DNA of 18,867 nucleotides from Promethearchaeota archaeon (GCA_019894815.1 JAGXNU010000016.1:1-18867); one strand, 5' to 3'; positions 1 to 7,293 are shown, counted from the first letter of the stretch. Notes: generated by a model not told the origin, from the letters alone. Numbers and translations: made by a program.

Positions 1-82
1 TTACTAACTCTGAACTGAGGTATTCATTTATTTGCATTAGTTTAATGCCATTTTCAATGAAGTGTTTCGCTAATGGGCTCAT
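1..82 (-). CDS. rps3: Ribosomal protein uS3 (N-terminal fragment)
   Basis: Only the first 27 codons lie inside the window; the gene continues past base 1. The translation begins MSPLAKHFIENGIKLMQINE and then reads YLSSELV. This matches the usual start of archaeal uS3, which has a short lead, an FIxxGIK-like segment and an (I/D)EYL helix before the KH domain. The start is the ATG at 80-82. An in-frame TAA lies two codons upstream of it, so no longer start is possible. uS3 binds rRNA at the mRNA entry side of the small subunit. The position just downstream of uL22 is the normal archaeal S19-L22-S3 order, which supports the call despite the short fragment. Confidence 0.82.
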   Translation of the reverse strand, partial: MSPLAKHFIENGIKLMQINEYLSSELV

Positions 83-124
83 ATTACTTTATCTCTTTTT
101 CTTTTTATCTTGATTTTGAATTAA

Positions 125-604
125 TTAACTTGGAAATTCATAAATTACAATTTCCACATGACTTAAATGCTTATCTCTGGGAGATGATCGACCATGTGCT
201 CGGGGAATAAATCGTTTTATTATCCTGGCATGATGAGTTGCAGCGTGAATAATTCGGCATAAATCAACATCTAAACCTTTGTATTCTGCATTAGACTCAG
301 CAGCGGTTAATATATCATAAATCCTTGCAGCAGTTTTCTGGGGGTATCGTCCAGCATACCATTTATATTGTTTTAAATCGTGTCGATGAGCTTGTTTCTT
401 CTTATGTCTTCTATAAGGTACTGATTGTTTTAGCTGTATTACTTTTTCTAAAAATCTCTTTGCTTTTTCTACTTTCATACCTTTGATTACAGCACATACT
501 TCTCGAGCATTTTTTGGTTTAATTCTCAGATCTCGTCCAGATGCTTTCGCTATTCTTTCTGAATCATATTTTTGTTCTGCGAATGAATAACCCCAGTGTG
601 GCAT
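125..604 (-). CDS. rpl22: Large-subunit ribosomal protein uL22
   Basis: The 159-residue protein has the length and layout of archaeal/eukaryotic uL22 (eukaryotic L17) rather than the shorter bacterial form. The N-terminal GYSF segment, the KNAREVCAVIKGM helix, a basic hairpin (YRRHKKKQAHRH) and the HAATHHARIIKRFIPRAHGR loop with a final EIVIYE strand are all visible. uL22 lines the peptide exit tunnel of the large subunit. The start is fixed by a good ribosome binding site, AGGAG on the minus strand at 615-619, ten bases before the ATG. uS19 ends 27 bases upstream and uS3 starts 42 bases downstream, so the three are probably cotranscribed. Confidence 0.95.
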   Translation of the reverse strand: MPHWGYSFAEQKYDSERIAKASGRDLRIKPKNAREVCAVIKGMKVEKAKRFLEKVIQLKQSVPYRRHKKKQAHRHDLKQYKWYAGRYPQKTAARIYDILTAAESNAEYKGLDVDLCRIIHAATHHARIIKRFIPRAHGRSSPRDKHLSHVEIVIYEFPS

Positions 605-614
605 ACTTTTTCAT

Positions 615-619
615 CTCCT
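615..619 (-). promoter_or_regulatory. Ribosome binding site of uL22
   Basis: AGGAG on the minus strand lies ten bases before the uL22 ATG. It shows that internal genes of this cluster use Shine-Dalgarno initiation, unlike several first genes in the window that appear leaderless. Confidence 0.7.
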
Positions 620-631
620 AAATTATTATGA

Positions 632-1165
632 TTATTTTAACGGAACATATTTACTTGATCGGGTAGCTCCAATACCCGGTGAACCATGTTGTACATATCT
701 GCGAGTCAAAGAAAACTCTCCCAAATAATGACCTATCATTTCTGGTTTAACTTCCACAACTTCAAACTGTTTACCATTATACACTCCGATTTTTAAACCA
801 ACCATTTCAGGGAAAATGATCATATCTCTTATATGGGTTCTAGTTAGAAGATCTTTTCCTCTTTTCTTTGCTCTGTAAGCCCTTCTAAGACGTTCAAGCA
901 ATTTCTTTTGTCTTGGCGGTAACCCTCTTTTTAGACTTCGGCGAGCTCTTGCGGGTAATAATTGGATAAACTCGTCCATATTCATTTTCTTTAGTTCTTC
1001 GAGAGTATGTCCACGAAAATGAAATCGTAATCTGTCTAATTCTTTTTGAGTATCCAACTCGTCTCCACTCTCATCTTCTTCAGCGGAACCATCAGTTTCT
1101 TCTTCTAAACTCTCTTCTTCCAATTCTTTTGGTTCTTCTTCAATCGGGTCTTCATTCGGAGTCAT
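632..1165 (-). CDS. rps19: Small-subunit ribosomal protein uS19 with acidic N-terminal extension
   Basis: The body of this 177-residue protein is archaeal/eukaryotic-type uS19 (eukaryotic S15). It carries LRFHFRGHTLEELKKM, the basic LPARARRSLKRGL segment, the central IIFPEMVGLKIGVYNGK strand and the signature MIGHYLGEFSLTRRYVQHG near the C-terminus. uS19 sits in the head of the 30S subunit near the A site. The family-like core begins at about residue 41. Before it is a low-complexity tail in which 22 of the first 44 residues are Asp or Glu. The ATG at 1165 is used because no Met lies between the tail and the core. uL22 follows after 27 bases. The next gene upstream is a cupin protein, not uL2. 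Confidence 0.94.
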   Translation of the reverse strand: MTPNEDPIEEEPKELEEESLEEETDGSAEEDESGDELDTQKELDRLRFHFRGHTLEELKKMNMDEFIQLLPARARRSLKRGLPPRQKKLLERLRRAYRAKKRGKDLLTRTHIRDMIIFPEMVGLKIGVYNGKQFEVVEVKPEMIGHYLGEFSLTRRYVQHGSPGIGATRSSKYVPLK

Positions 1166-1416
1166 AATTCCATCAATCTATTTGTTCCATTCGGTAATTT
1201 TTGAAAAATTTTTTGATAATATTTACAACGCGTAAGCTTTTTAGTTGTTTATTCAATTTTAATTTTATTAAAACGTGGAGAGGAAAAAGCATAAACTTTA
1301 AAAGTCTGATTTAATCGATTTAAGAAATCGATGTGATCCTATCAAATCTTCAATTATTGAATTTTATCGATTCACTAAATAGCTAATTTTATACTTTTTT
1401 TATTTTTGAATAGTTA
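1166..1416. other. Noncoding gap with AT-rich dyads before the ribosomal cluster
   Basis: This 251-base gap separates the end of the cupin gene from uS19 and shows no credible reading frame. It contains an inverted repeat of ATCGATTT and AAATCGAT (1314-1321 and 1325-1332, three-base loop), a 13-base palindrome TTCAATTATTGAA at 1349-1361, and another ATCGAT at 1366-1371. On the minus strand a TTTTAAAG box near 1288-1295 and a CTAAAAAGC box near 1234-1242 are possible TATA elements for uS19. The gap therefore probably holds the end of the upstream transcript and the promoter of the ribosomal genes. The exact elements cannot be assigned by eye. Confidence 0.5.
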
Positions 1417-2094
1417 TTATGAATAGTACTGATTGGGATTGAAAACACGAATGATATCATCTTCATCGAAATTTCCTGCCCATTTCTCTTTTAACACTAC
1501 AAAATCATCCTTTTTCTTATTTGGGTTAATCACAGCGTGATAAGAATTTTTGGGGTTTGAAAAACAGGAACCACTTTTAACATGATAATGAACCTTGTTT
1601 CCATTAATTATGATTGGTTGCCCTTTTATAATTTCCCAATTTTCACTGCGTTCTTCATGTAATTGAATTGATATACCCATTTCGGGTTTGATATAGATTA
1701 GGTTCTGGTCGGGATATGAAAACTTAATACTATACCATTTTGAAAGGATTTCAGTATATCCGTCAGGAACCAAATGTGTTTTAACGAATTTGTCAGGATC
1801 GATTTTAACTTTTTTTAAATTTTCATATTTATATGGATCATAAATAACTTCAAGATGAGAAATGTCCGTGCCATACCTTACATTAATTTCTTCATTACAA
1901 TTATTAATTATCATGAAATAGGAATTTGGTTTTATAATTAACTCTGTCTGTGATACATTTTCAGTAACAAAATCATATCTATTAATCAGAAAAAGACTAT
2001 CATTATAAAAAGGTTCGATATTGATAATAAGTTCAGCTGAGTCAGTCTTTCTTAATTGAGTTCCTCTTTGTGGTTTTAAATATTGTGAGAACAT
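1417..2094 (-). CDS. Cupin protein with mannose-6-phosphate isomerase type II-like C-terminus
   Basis: The last ~100 of 225 residues follow the pattern of the type II phosphomannose isomerase cupin found at the end of ManC-type enzymes. These features are a KPEMGISIQLHEERSENWEI strand pair, an IKG turn, PKNSYHAVINP, and a closing FDEDDIIRVFNPNQY. Likely metal or substrate residues are His146, Glu151 and His186. The usual HHHRAEHW stretch is HEERSENW here, so one commonly conserved His is Glu. The N-terminal ~110 residues are unrecognised and show no nucleotidyltransferase motif. The start ATG abuts the TGA of the ribokinase-like gene with no spacing, preceded by GGTGA as ribosome binding site. 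The two genes are therefore very likely cotranscribed and may act on one sugar phosphate. The exact reaction is not assignable. Confidence 0.68.
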   Translation of the reverse strand: MFSQYLKPQRGTQLRKTDSAELIINIEPFYNDSLFLINRYDFVTENVSQTELIIKPNSYFMIINNCNEEINVRYGTDISHLEVIYDPYKYENLKKVKIDPDKFVKTHLVPDGYTEILSKWYSIKFSYPDQNLIYIKPEMGISIQLHEERSENWEIIKGQPIIINGNKVHYHVKSGSCFSNPKNSYHAVINPNKKKDDFVVLKEKWAGNFDEDDIIRVFNPNQYYS

Positions 2095-3081
2095 TCATGG
2101 TTCACCTTTGTGCCCTAAAATTTCTAATTTTTTATATTTTACATTGATTTCTTCTTTATATGGTATGGATTCTTGAGCGCCTTCCCTTGTGACAGCAATC
2201 GAAGCCGCTGCAGAAGCATATTTAACGGCATTTACTATGTCTTCTCCTTGATTCAACATGCTCGCTAACACTCCAATAAAACAATCACCCGCTCCTACGG
2301 TATCAATTGCATTTACGTCAATAGTAGGGACATGTATAAAAGTGTCTGTGTCTGCTTGAAATATAATTGATCCCTTTGAACCTAAGGTAGTGATGATAAT
2401 ATTAATTCCCGTTTTCGCAATGTCTCGAGAAGCTTGCATAAGCTTTTCGTTTAAATTTAAGGGTAAATCGCCTAAATTTAATGAAGAATGTAATCCGTAT
2501 AATTCTCCTTCATTAGGAACTATAATATCAATATTCTTTAAAATGTTAGGTGATAGATATTTTAATGGAGCAGGATTCAAAATTTTAATTCCATCTCCTT
2601 GCGAAGCAATATCGAAGATTTCTTTTATTGTATCTATAGGAATCTCCATTTGGACAACAATTGAAGCCGCATTTTTAATAAGTTCTGAACTATTCCTAAT
2701 GTCATGAGGAGTTAGTCTAGCGTTTGCTCCAGGAGCAACACTTATCATATTTTCTCCCTTTTCATCAACCATGATAAAAGCAATTCCACTAGATTCAGAT
2801 TTATCACGAATCATGTAATCGATGATGATTCCTTCCTTTGCTAATTGAGATTCCATTTGTTTCCCATATATATCAGTCCCAACTTTCGCAATAAATACCG
2901 TTTTTGACCCAGATCGAATAGATGCTACTGATTGGTTTGCTCCTTTTCCTCCTAAACTTTGTCGAAATTTTCCACCAGTAACTGTTTCTCCATGTGTTGG
3001 AAGCTTCTTTGAATAGATATTGAGATCGATATTGCTTGATCCAATCACTAATACATAATTACCATTATCTTCGTATTTCAT
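2095..3081 (-). CDS. rbsK: Ribokinase-family sugar kinase (PfkB fold)
   Basis: This 328-residue protein has the full PfkB/ribokinase layout. It has a VIGSSNIDL start (residues 12-20), the first signature GGKGANQ (44-50), a KVGTDIYGKQM segment, the VPNEGEL segment (189-194), and the second signature DTVGAGD (260-266), in which Asp266 is the expected catalytic base. The late motif with GAQESIP (301-307) is more typical of ribokinases than of fructokinases or nucleoside kinases. It would phosphorylate D-ribose or a related pentose or nucleoside with ATP in the cytoplasm. Substrate preference cannot be fixed by eye. It begins a two-gene unit with the adjoining cupin gene. The minus-strand upstream region has AT-rich TATA-like boxes within 40 bases of the ATG. 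Confidence 0.85.
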   Translation of the reverse strand: MKYEDNGNYVLVIGSSNIDLNIYSKKLPTHGETVTGGKFRQSLGGKGANQSVASIRSGSKTVFIAKVGTDIYGKQMESQLAKEGIIIDYMIRDKSESSGIAFIMVDEKGENMISVAPGANARLTPHDIRNSSELIKNAASIVVQMEIPIDTIKEIFDIASQGDGIKILNPAPLKYLSPNILKNIDIIVPNEGELYGLHSSLNLGDLPLNLNEKLMQASRDIAKTGINIIITTLGSKGSIIFQADTDTFIHVPTIDVNAIDTVGAGDCFIGVLASMLNQGEDIVNAVKYASAAASIAVTREGAQESIPYKEEINVKYKKLEILGHKGEP

Positions 3082-3210
3082 GAGACATTAATATAGATTT
3101 AAACAACTTGTATAATATTTATTTATGAATCATCACAAATAAAACTCTTTGATTCAATCCGAATGGTTTTAATTTAATAATGTTTTAAAAAAAGTATTAA
3201 GCATTGTTGC

Positions 3211-3218
3211 TTTAAAAT
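3211..3218 (+). promoter_or_regulatory. Putative TATA box for the 103-residue membrane protein
   Basis: TTTAAAAT lies about 50 bases before the chosen ATG at 3265. This predicts a transcript start near 3240 and a short leader that includes the AAAGGTG ribosome binding site. The call rests on base composition and spacing only. Confidence 0.4.
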
Positions 3219-3251
3219 AGAAACTAAAAAAAAAAAATTAATTTCTTTCAC

Positions 3252-3258
3252 AAAGGTG
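3252..3258 (+). promoter_or_regulatory. Ribosome binding site deciding the start of the membrane protein gene
   Basis: AAAGGTG lies six bases before the ATG at 3265. A longer frame could begin with the GTG at 3256, but that GTG is part of this Shine-Dalgarno sequence, so the ATG is the better start. Confidence 0.65.
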
Positions 3259-3264
3259 TTTATT

Positions 3265-3576
3265 ATGGCCAAGGACAAAATTATAGGCGCAATAGTAATG
3301 CTCATCGGAATATTAATCCTGATTATTTACACAATGGGAAGTGTAATCGATTTATGGTTTAATACCATTGGTGGTGATCCAAATTGGGATTTTGCTTTCG
3401 AAATATTTGGTATTGATTGGCTTGATTGGAGACTTTTCGTAGTTTTACCATTATGGATTATTGTCATCTTAATCGCTGTAATCGCAATTTGGATTGGATA
3501 TAGCATGTTGACAACCCCTGCACCAGTTCCTCTAGAAGAATTAGAAGAGGAATTAGCTGCTGAATCAAGCGAATAG
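3265..3576 (+). CDS. Small two-helix membrane protein of unknown function
   Basis: I do not recognise a family. The 103-residue product has a short basic start (MAKDK), then a strongly hydrophobic helix at about residues 6-26. A roughly 25-residue loop rich in Trp and Asp follows (including WFNTIGGDPNWDF and IDWLDW). A second helix lies at about residues 55-80. The protein ends in a soluble acidic tail (PLEELEEELAAESSE). There is no cleavable signal peptide. The basic N-terminus and acidic C-terminus probably both face the cytoplasm, with the Trp-rich loop outside. The gene stands alone between a divergent sugar kinase and a GTPase with its own promoter. A T-rich tract follows the stop codon. 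Confidence 0.7.
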   Translation: MAKDKIIGAIVMLIGILILIIYTMGSVIDLWFNTIGGDPNWDFAFEIFGIDWLDWRLFVVLPLWIIVILIAVIAIWIGYSMLTTPAPVPLEELEEELAAESSE

Positions 3577-3591
3577 AGAATCTATAATCAA

Positions 3592-3613
3592 TTTATTTTT
3601 TTTCTCCTTTTTT
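3592..3613 (+). terminator. T-rich terminator after the two-helix membrane protein
   Basis: A nearly uninterrupted T tract begins about 15 bases after the stop codon at 3576. Archaeal RNA polymerase commonly terminates at such U-rich stretches without a hairpin. It would separate this gene from the GTPase promoter. Confidence 0.55.
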
Positions 3614-3693
3614 AATAATTACAAATAATGTTTTTAGTTGTAAGACACAAATTTCATCTTCACAGAGAATTTCGACGATTGTTGATAAAAATT

Positions 3694-3709
3694 TGAGTTT
3701 TTATACTCA
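3694..3709 (+). promoter_or_regulatory. Predicted promoter of the MglA-like GTPase gene, TATA inside a short dyad
   Basis: TTTTTATA (3698-3705) overlaps a five-base inverted repeat, TGAGT at 3694-3698 and ACTCA at 3705-3709. The box ends about 20 bases before the ATG at 3725, so the transcript would start at or very near the start codon. The gene is probably leaderless. The dyad could be an operator or chance. Confidence 0.5.
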
Positions 3710-3724
3710 GATGAAGAAATACAT

Positions 3725-4348
3725 ATGATGATTATTAATAACGTTGAGGCAACTATTCATAGTAAAATCGTGTATGCCGGTCCAGCATTGTCAGGTAAAA
3801 CTACAACGATGAAATTCCTATCAGAGTATTATAGGGAAAAAGTCATGAATGAATTTCTAAGTATCGAGACTACTTCAGGTAGAACATTGTATTTTGATTA
3901 TTTATTGTTATTTTTCAAAAATCGCAGGTACTCTCTAAAAACTCATGTTTATTCTACAACAGGACAGGATTTTTACGCTATTACAAGACCTGATACGATA
4001 AGGAATCTTGATGGAATTATTTTTATTGTTGATTCTGTGAAAGATGCGTTCATGCGTAATGTTGTTTCTTGGAGAGAATTAGAGCATTACTTGGGTAAAG
4101 ATTTTCTTTTCATTCCTAAAGTAATTGTTTTTAATAAACAAGATTTATCTCCAAAAATAGAAAAGAATAGTTTCTTAGCTGCAATAAATGCTTCTAAGTA
4201 TTATAACTTGGAAATCACGGAATCTGTAGCAACTGATGGAGAAGGTGTTGTTCCCTCGTTTCGAACGATGTTAAAATTGATTTTAGAAAATAACACTTTA
4301 CTAAATCCGCCTATTCTCGAACAAGAAAAGAAAAATATTGTGATTTGA
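3725..4348 (+). CDS. MglA/Arf-like small GTPase
   Basis: This 207-residue protein is a Ras-superfamily GTPase. The P-loop is GPALSGKTT (residues 19-27). A TLYFDYLLL strand (54-62) corresponds to the switch region with a conserved Asp seen in MglA-type proteins. The G3 element is STTGQ (77-81) in place of the Ras DxxGQ, as in MglA, where Asp is also replaced. IIFIVDS (98-104) and NKQDL (137-141) complete the nucleotide site. There is no C-terminal Cys box for lipidation and no transmembrane segment, so membrane contact would need a partner. Bacterial MglA sets cell polarity with a roadblock-type activator, and Asgard genomes carry many related GTPases. The gene ends six bases from the stop of a convergent longin-like protein. 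A second ATG directly follows the first. Confidence 0.88.
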   Translation: MMIINNVEATIHSKIVYAGPALSGKTTTMKFLSEYYREKVMNEFLSIETTSGRTLYFDYLLLFFKNRRYSLKTHVYSTTGQDFYAITRPDTIRNLDGIIFIVDSVKDAFMRNVVSWRELEHYLGKDFLFIPKVIVFNKQDLSPKIEKNSFLAAINASKYYNLEITESVATDGEGVVPSFRTMLKLILENNTLLNPPILEQEKKNIVI

Positions 4349-4354
4349 TTCTTT

Positions 4355-5320
4355 TTAATATCCCCATAATTCTTCTAGATCATCTAAGACTTGTGTTTTT
4401 GTCCAAATGATCTCTATTTTAAAATATTCTTTTACAATCTCACATAAATAATACAGATAACTCTTGTTAACTTTTAGATTTAAAACATTATAAAGATATT
4501 TAATTATCCTTCTTGGAATTAATGGTTTATTTATTCCTATCTTTTTTATATATTCATGAATATTTTCAGCTAGCAGTAAATCAATCTCTTGTATATCTAA
4601 ATTTTCTGTTTCAATATCAGAAACGATTATATCGATATATTCATACTTTTTGGGAGTTAATGCATTATCAACTAAAAATAGAAATGAGTGTTCACACAAT
4701 TTAAACTTTGGTATTAATATAGTTGTCAATTCAGGACTCTTATTGATTTTGCTTAGAGGGATTTTAATTTTCCTTTGCTTATTGCAAAAGGGACATTCTA
4801 TCAATATCCCTTGCCATTCTTCATTTTCAAATCGAGAAACTTCTGGAAACAATAAGTTGCAATACTTATTATATAGCCCCAGAAAGTCATACTGATCTTT
4901 CTGTGATGCCATCTTTAAAATAGTTGTTGCTGTTGGTTTATTTTTTATCGATAATAGTTTTGGCAACCATCTCAATTTTTTTAGTTCATTAGCTAGATTT
5001 TGGAGGATCGGTTGTTTTGACCTTAGAAATTTAAAGATATCAAGATATTCGCTTTTAATATCATCCTCCTTAATAATGTAAGAGAGGAGTACTTGTTCAA
5101 AACCTCCCCTGGAATCTTCTGATTTGATTAAAAAGCTAAAATTAATCGTTTGATATTTGTCATTAGCTAATATGATGCAATTTTCCCGGGAATTAAAATC
5201 TAGGAGTTTATCTAATTCGATATGCTGAACTTCATTAAGTTCTTTATTACAATAGAGTATTGAAGGACCTATTACTTGATCAAAATAAGATATTACTAAA
5301 AACCAAGAGATTGATTTCAT
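4355..5320 (-). CDS. Longin-like protein with a zinc-binding motif
   Basis: I know no named family for this 321-residue protein, but its parts are suggestive. The N-terminus (ISWFLVISYFDQVIGPSILY) has the strand plus 'FDxxxGPxIL' turn seen in longin and related regulators of small GTPases, spanning about residues 1-100. The middle (100-165) is helical. Residues 172-233 hold a likely zinc site, C176-x2-C179 and C209-x-H211, within ECPFC, KLCEHSFLFLVDN and YEYIDIIV strands. The last ~85 residues are again helical. No signal peptide or membrane segment is visible. The neighbours are a convergent MglA-like GTPase and, upstream on the same strand, an amidotransferase-like gene. A role as adaptor or regulator of the GTPase is an inference. 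Confidence 0.6.
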   Translation of the reverse strand: MKSISWFLVISYFDQVIGPSILYCNKELNEVQHIELDKLLDFNSRENCIILANDKYQTINFSFLIKSEDSRGGFEQVLLSYIIKEDDIKSEYLDIFKFLRSKQPILQNLANELKKLRWLPKLLSIKNKPTATTILKMASQKDQYDFLGLYNKYCNLLFPEVSRFENEEWQGILIECPFCNKQRKIKIPLSKINKSPELTTILIPKFKLCEHSFLFLVDNALTPKKYEYIDIIVSDIETENLDIQEIDLLLAENIHEYIKKIGINKPLIPRRIIKYLYNVLNLKVNKSYLYYLCEIVKEYFKIEIIWTKTQVLDDLEELWGY

Positions 5321-5369
5321 TTTTTGTCAATAGAAGGATATTCCAATAGATGTATCTCCAAATTTAGAT

Positions 5370-5376
5370 ATTTATA
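5370..5376 (-). promoter_or_regulatory. Putative TATA box for the longin-like gene
   Basis: TATAAAT on the minus strand lies about 50 bases before the ATG at 5320, predicting a leader of roughly 20-25 bases. It suggests the gene can be transcribed separately from the amidotransferase-like gene upstream. Confidence 0.45.
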
Positions 5377-5396
5377 CCGCTTTATTTTTATATTAT

Positions 5397-6137
5397 TTAA
5401 ATATCTAATTGGTTAAATTTCATTGCGAAGTTCTCTAAATCTATTTGAATAAGAGAGTTATTGGGTATTTCTAATGCATCATTTATAATTGGAGTAGTGC
5501 ATACATTAATGTTATTCATTGATTTCTTAATAAATAAGGTATGATGACGCCCATTAAAATTATTATTGTGATGGGTTATGACATTACATTCTTTAGAATT
5601 AAATAAGAATGCATTTGCTCCAGCACCAATTTCAATGGTTTTAAATATCTCTTCAAGAGATTTCTTGAGATCTGTTCCATTTTTCAATTTATCAATAATA
5701 GAGCACAAATAACGACGAGTATCTAACGTCGTTTCGTTCCGGATTTTTTCTAATCTCGTATCATTTAATTGAAGAAAAGAATCAGTCTTGATTACTCCAT
5801 TATGAACAATATGGTAATTTTCACCAATATTAATTGGATGGAGGTTCTTGAAACTCTTATTCCAAGGATAAGCCTTTCGAGCATGGACCAAGAGAAAACG
5901 GGTTTTTATTTGATTCAAACCCTTCCAATTTGCTTGATATATAGGAGTAATATCTCTTTTAATTATTAATCTTTCCTCATCTTGCGAAATATAAGCAAAT
6001 CCCCAACCGAGGTTATGGTGTCCAAATAAGTTATACTTCCTCAAGTATTGCCAATGACAAGAGGATACGAATTTTTTTAGGAAGTCTATACTAATGTTAA
6101 ATGGTTGTTTCGCACACTGGATGAACATTCGACACAT
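5397..6137 (-). CDS. Class II glutamine amidotransferase-like protein (YafJ type)
   Basis: The 246-residue protein starts MCRMF, placing Cys2 as the N-terminal nucleophile after Met removal. The rest of the class II (Ntn) glutaminase site is visible: the HNLGWGFAY strand (41-49), LLVHARKAY (82-90), NLHPI (99-103) and HIVHNGVIK (109-117). The length fits stand-alone YafJ/EgtC-type proteins, and no synthetase or transferase domain is attached. Such proteins hydrolyse glutamine or other gamma-glutamyl amides. The physiological substrate of this one is unknown. Because the nucleophile must be residue 2, the ATG at 6137 is firmly fixed. The propeller gene ends 43 bases upstream and the longin-like gene begins 76 bases downstream on the same strand. 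Confidence 0.85.
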   Translation of the reverse strand: MCRMFIQCAKQPFNISIDFLKKFVSSCHWQYLRKYNLFGHHNLGWGFAYISQDEERLIIKRDITPIYQANWKGLNQIKTRFLLVHARKAYPWNKSFKNLHPINIGENYHIVHNGVIKTDSFLQLNDTRLEKIRNETTLDTRRYLCSIIDKLKNGTDLKKSLEEIFKTIEIGAGANAFLFNSKECNVITHHNNNFNGRHHTLFIKKSMNNINVCTTPIINDALEIPNNSLIQIDLENFAMKFNQLDI

Positions 6138-6180
6138 GATTCTTCTTCAATTAATCAATTAAAGTAATTGCATGAAATAA

Positions 6181-7293
6181 TTAAAGATCATCAATAAAAT
6201 ACGCGTTTATTGATCCATCATCATGACATGATACGAAAAACTTTGAGAAGGAATCAATTTTTATGTCATTAACACATGAAAAAGTATTAAGAGTAGTCAA
6301 GATTTTACCGTTAGCGCTGTCTAAAATGAAAATCTCTCCTCTTGTCGTACCAGCAATGATGAAATTTATGGGCTCAGACAAGTGTGGAGCTATGACTTCG
6401 ATATTGGTATTAGTTAATTCCCATTTAACATCCAAGTTTATATCGAGACATGTAAGTTTTGAAGAAAACTGTTGATTATTAATAGAGATCGAGTCATCAA
6501 GAAAATCGAATGAATATGTTGAAATTAGTAAAAAATTATTATTCATATACTTTAGTGGTATCAATTTCCATACAAAATCATTAAATTTCAAAGTATCAAT
6601 TTCGAATTTCAAATTCCTATCAAGAAAATGTGCGTTTTTATCATCTCCGCCACAGACTATTACTTGTTTATCTGATTGATTAAATAACGTGAGAACTCTC
6701 ACCTTATCAGTAAATTTCATAAATTCAAGAAGATTTCCGTTTACGCAATTAAAGGATCGAATTGTTCCGTCGTTACCCGTAGCAACTATTATATTATTAT
6801 CTGAATTATCATTATCTTTGATAAAAATAGCATCACTAATCCCATCCTCAAATAATTGACCCCAAATCAATGATCCATCAAGGGGAGATAATACTCTCAA
6901 ACTTTTATCTAATGAATAAGCAATAATTTCCTTTATTCCATCTCCATTAATATCATTTAATAATACACCACTAATGGAGGCTCCAAATTGATGGGCCCAA
7001 AAAGGATTTAAAGTTAATGAGGGATCAATATCAAAAATTCTTAATATTCCATCCAATCCCCCAATGATTAATTTATTTCCATCATCTATCCGATCAATTT
7101 TTAGATTCCAAATAGGAGTATTTTCAGATATTTCGTCTTCAAACAATAATCTACCATCTAAAGAGAAGATGTAGATTTTACCTGATTTGCTAAACGCTAT
7201 TATTTCTTGTTTATTATTGTTGGTCAAATCTCCCAATTCTAATCCTAAAAATTGCTCATCACATTTATAATCCCAAATCTTTTGAATTCTCAA
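6181..7293 (-). CDS. Cytoplasmic beta-propeller repeat protein (FG-GAP/WD-like)
   Basis: The 370 residues are a series of about seven repeats of 40-50 residues. Each has a pattern of strands ending in phrases such as KIYIFSLDGRLL, ILRIFDID, SLRVLSPLDGSLIW, TIRSFNCVNG and EIFILDSANGKIL. The repeat at 114-124 contains DINGDGIKEII, a calcium-binding-like FG-GAP loop. No signal peptide or membrane helix precedes the first blade, which starts at residue 4, so the protein probably stays in the cytoplasm, unusual for FG-GAP types. The start is a TTG at 7291-7293. No in-frame Met lies upstream, and a later start would cut the first blade. It likely serves as a protein-interaction scaffold. It heads a possible minus-strand unit with the amidotransferase-like and longin-like genes. 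Confidence 0.78.
   Translation of the reverse strand: MRIQKIWDYKCDEQFLGLELGDLTNNNKQEIIAFSKSGKIYIFSLDGRLLFEDEISENTPIWNLKIDRIDDGNKLIIGGLDGILRIFDIDPSLTLNPFWAHQFGASISGVLLNDINGDGIKEIIAYSLDKSLRVLSPLDGSLIWGQLFEDGISDAIFIKDNDNSDNNIIVATGNDGTIRSFNCVNGNLLEFMKFTDKVRVLTLFNQSDKQVIVCGGDDKNAHFLDRNLKFEIDTLKFNDFVWKLIPLKYMNNNFLLISTYSFDFLDDSISINNQQFSSKLTCLDINLDVKWELTNTNIEVIAPHLSEPINFIIAGTTRGEIFILDSANGKILTTLNTFSCVNDIKIDSFSKFFVSCHDDGSINAYFIDDL

Noticed and set aside
1166..1416. A possible structured RNA or riboswitch in front of uS19
   Set aside because: The dyads are short and AT-rich and no known riboswitch or leader motif is visible.
1417..2094. Naming the cupin gene as a full mannose-6-phosphate isomerase or ManC
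   Set aside because: There is no nucleotidyltransferase domain, one usual His is replaced, and the N-terminal half is unknown.
2390..2707. A 105-residue plus-strand frame inside the ribokinase-like gene
   Set aside because: It is antisense to a gene with clear PfkB motifs and shows no independent promoter or recognisable domain.
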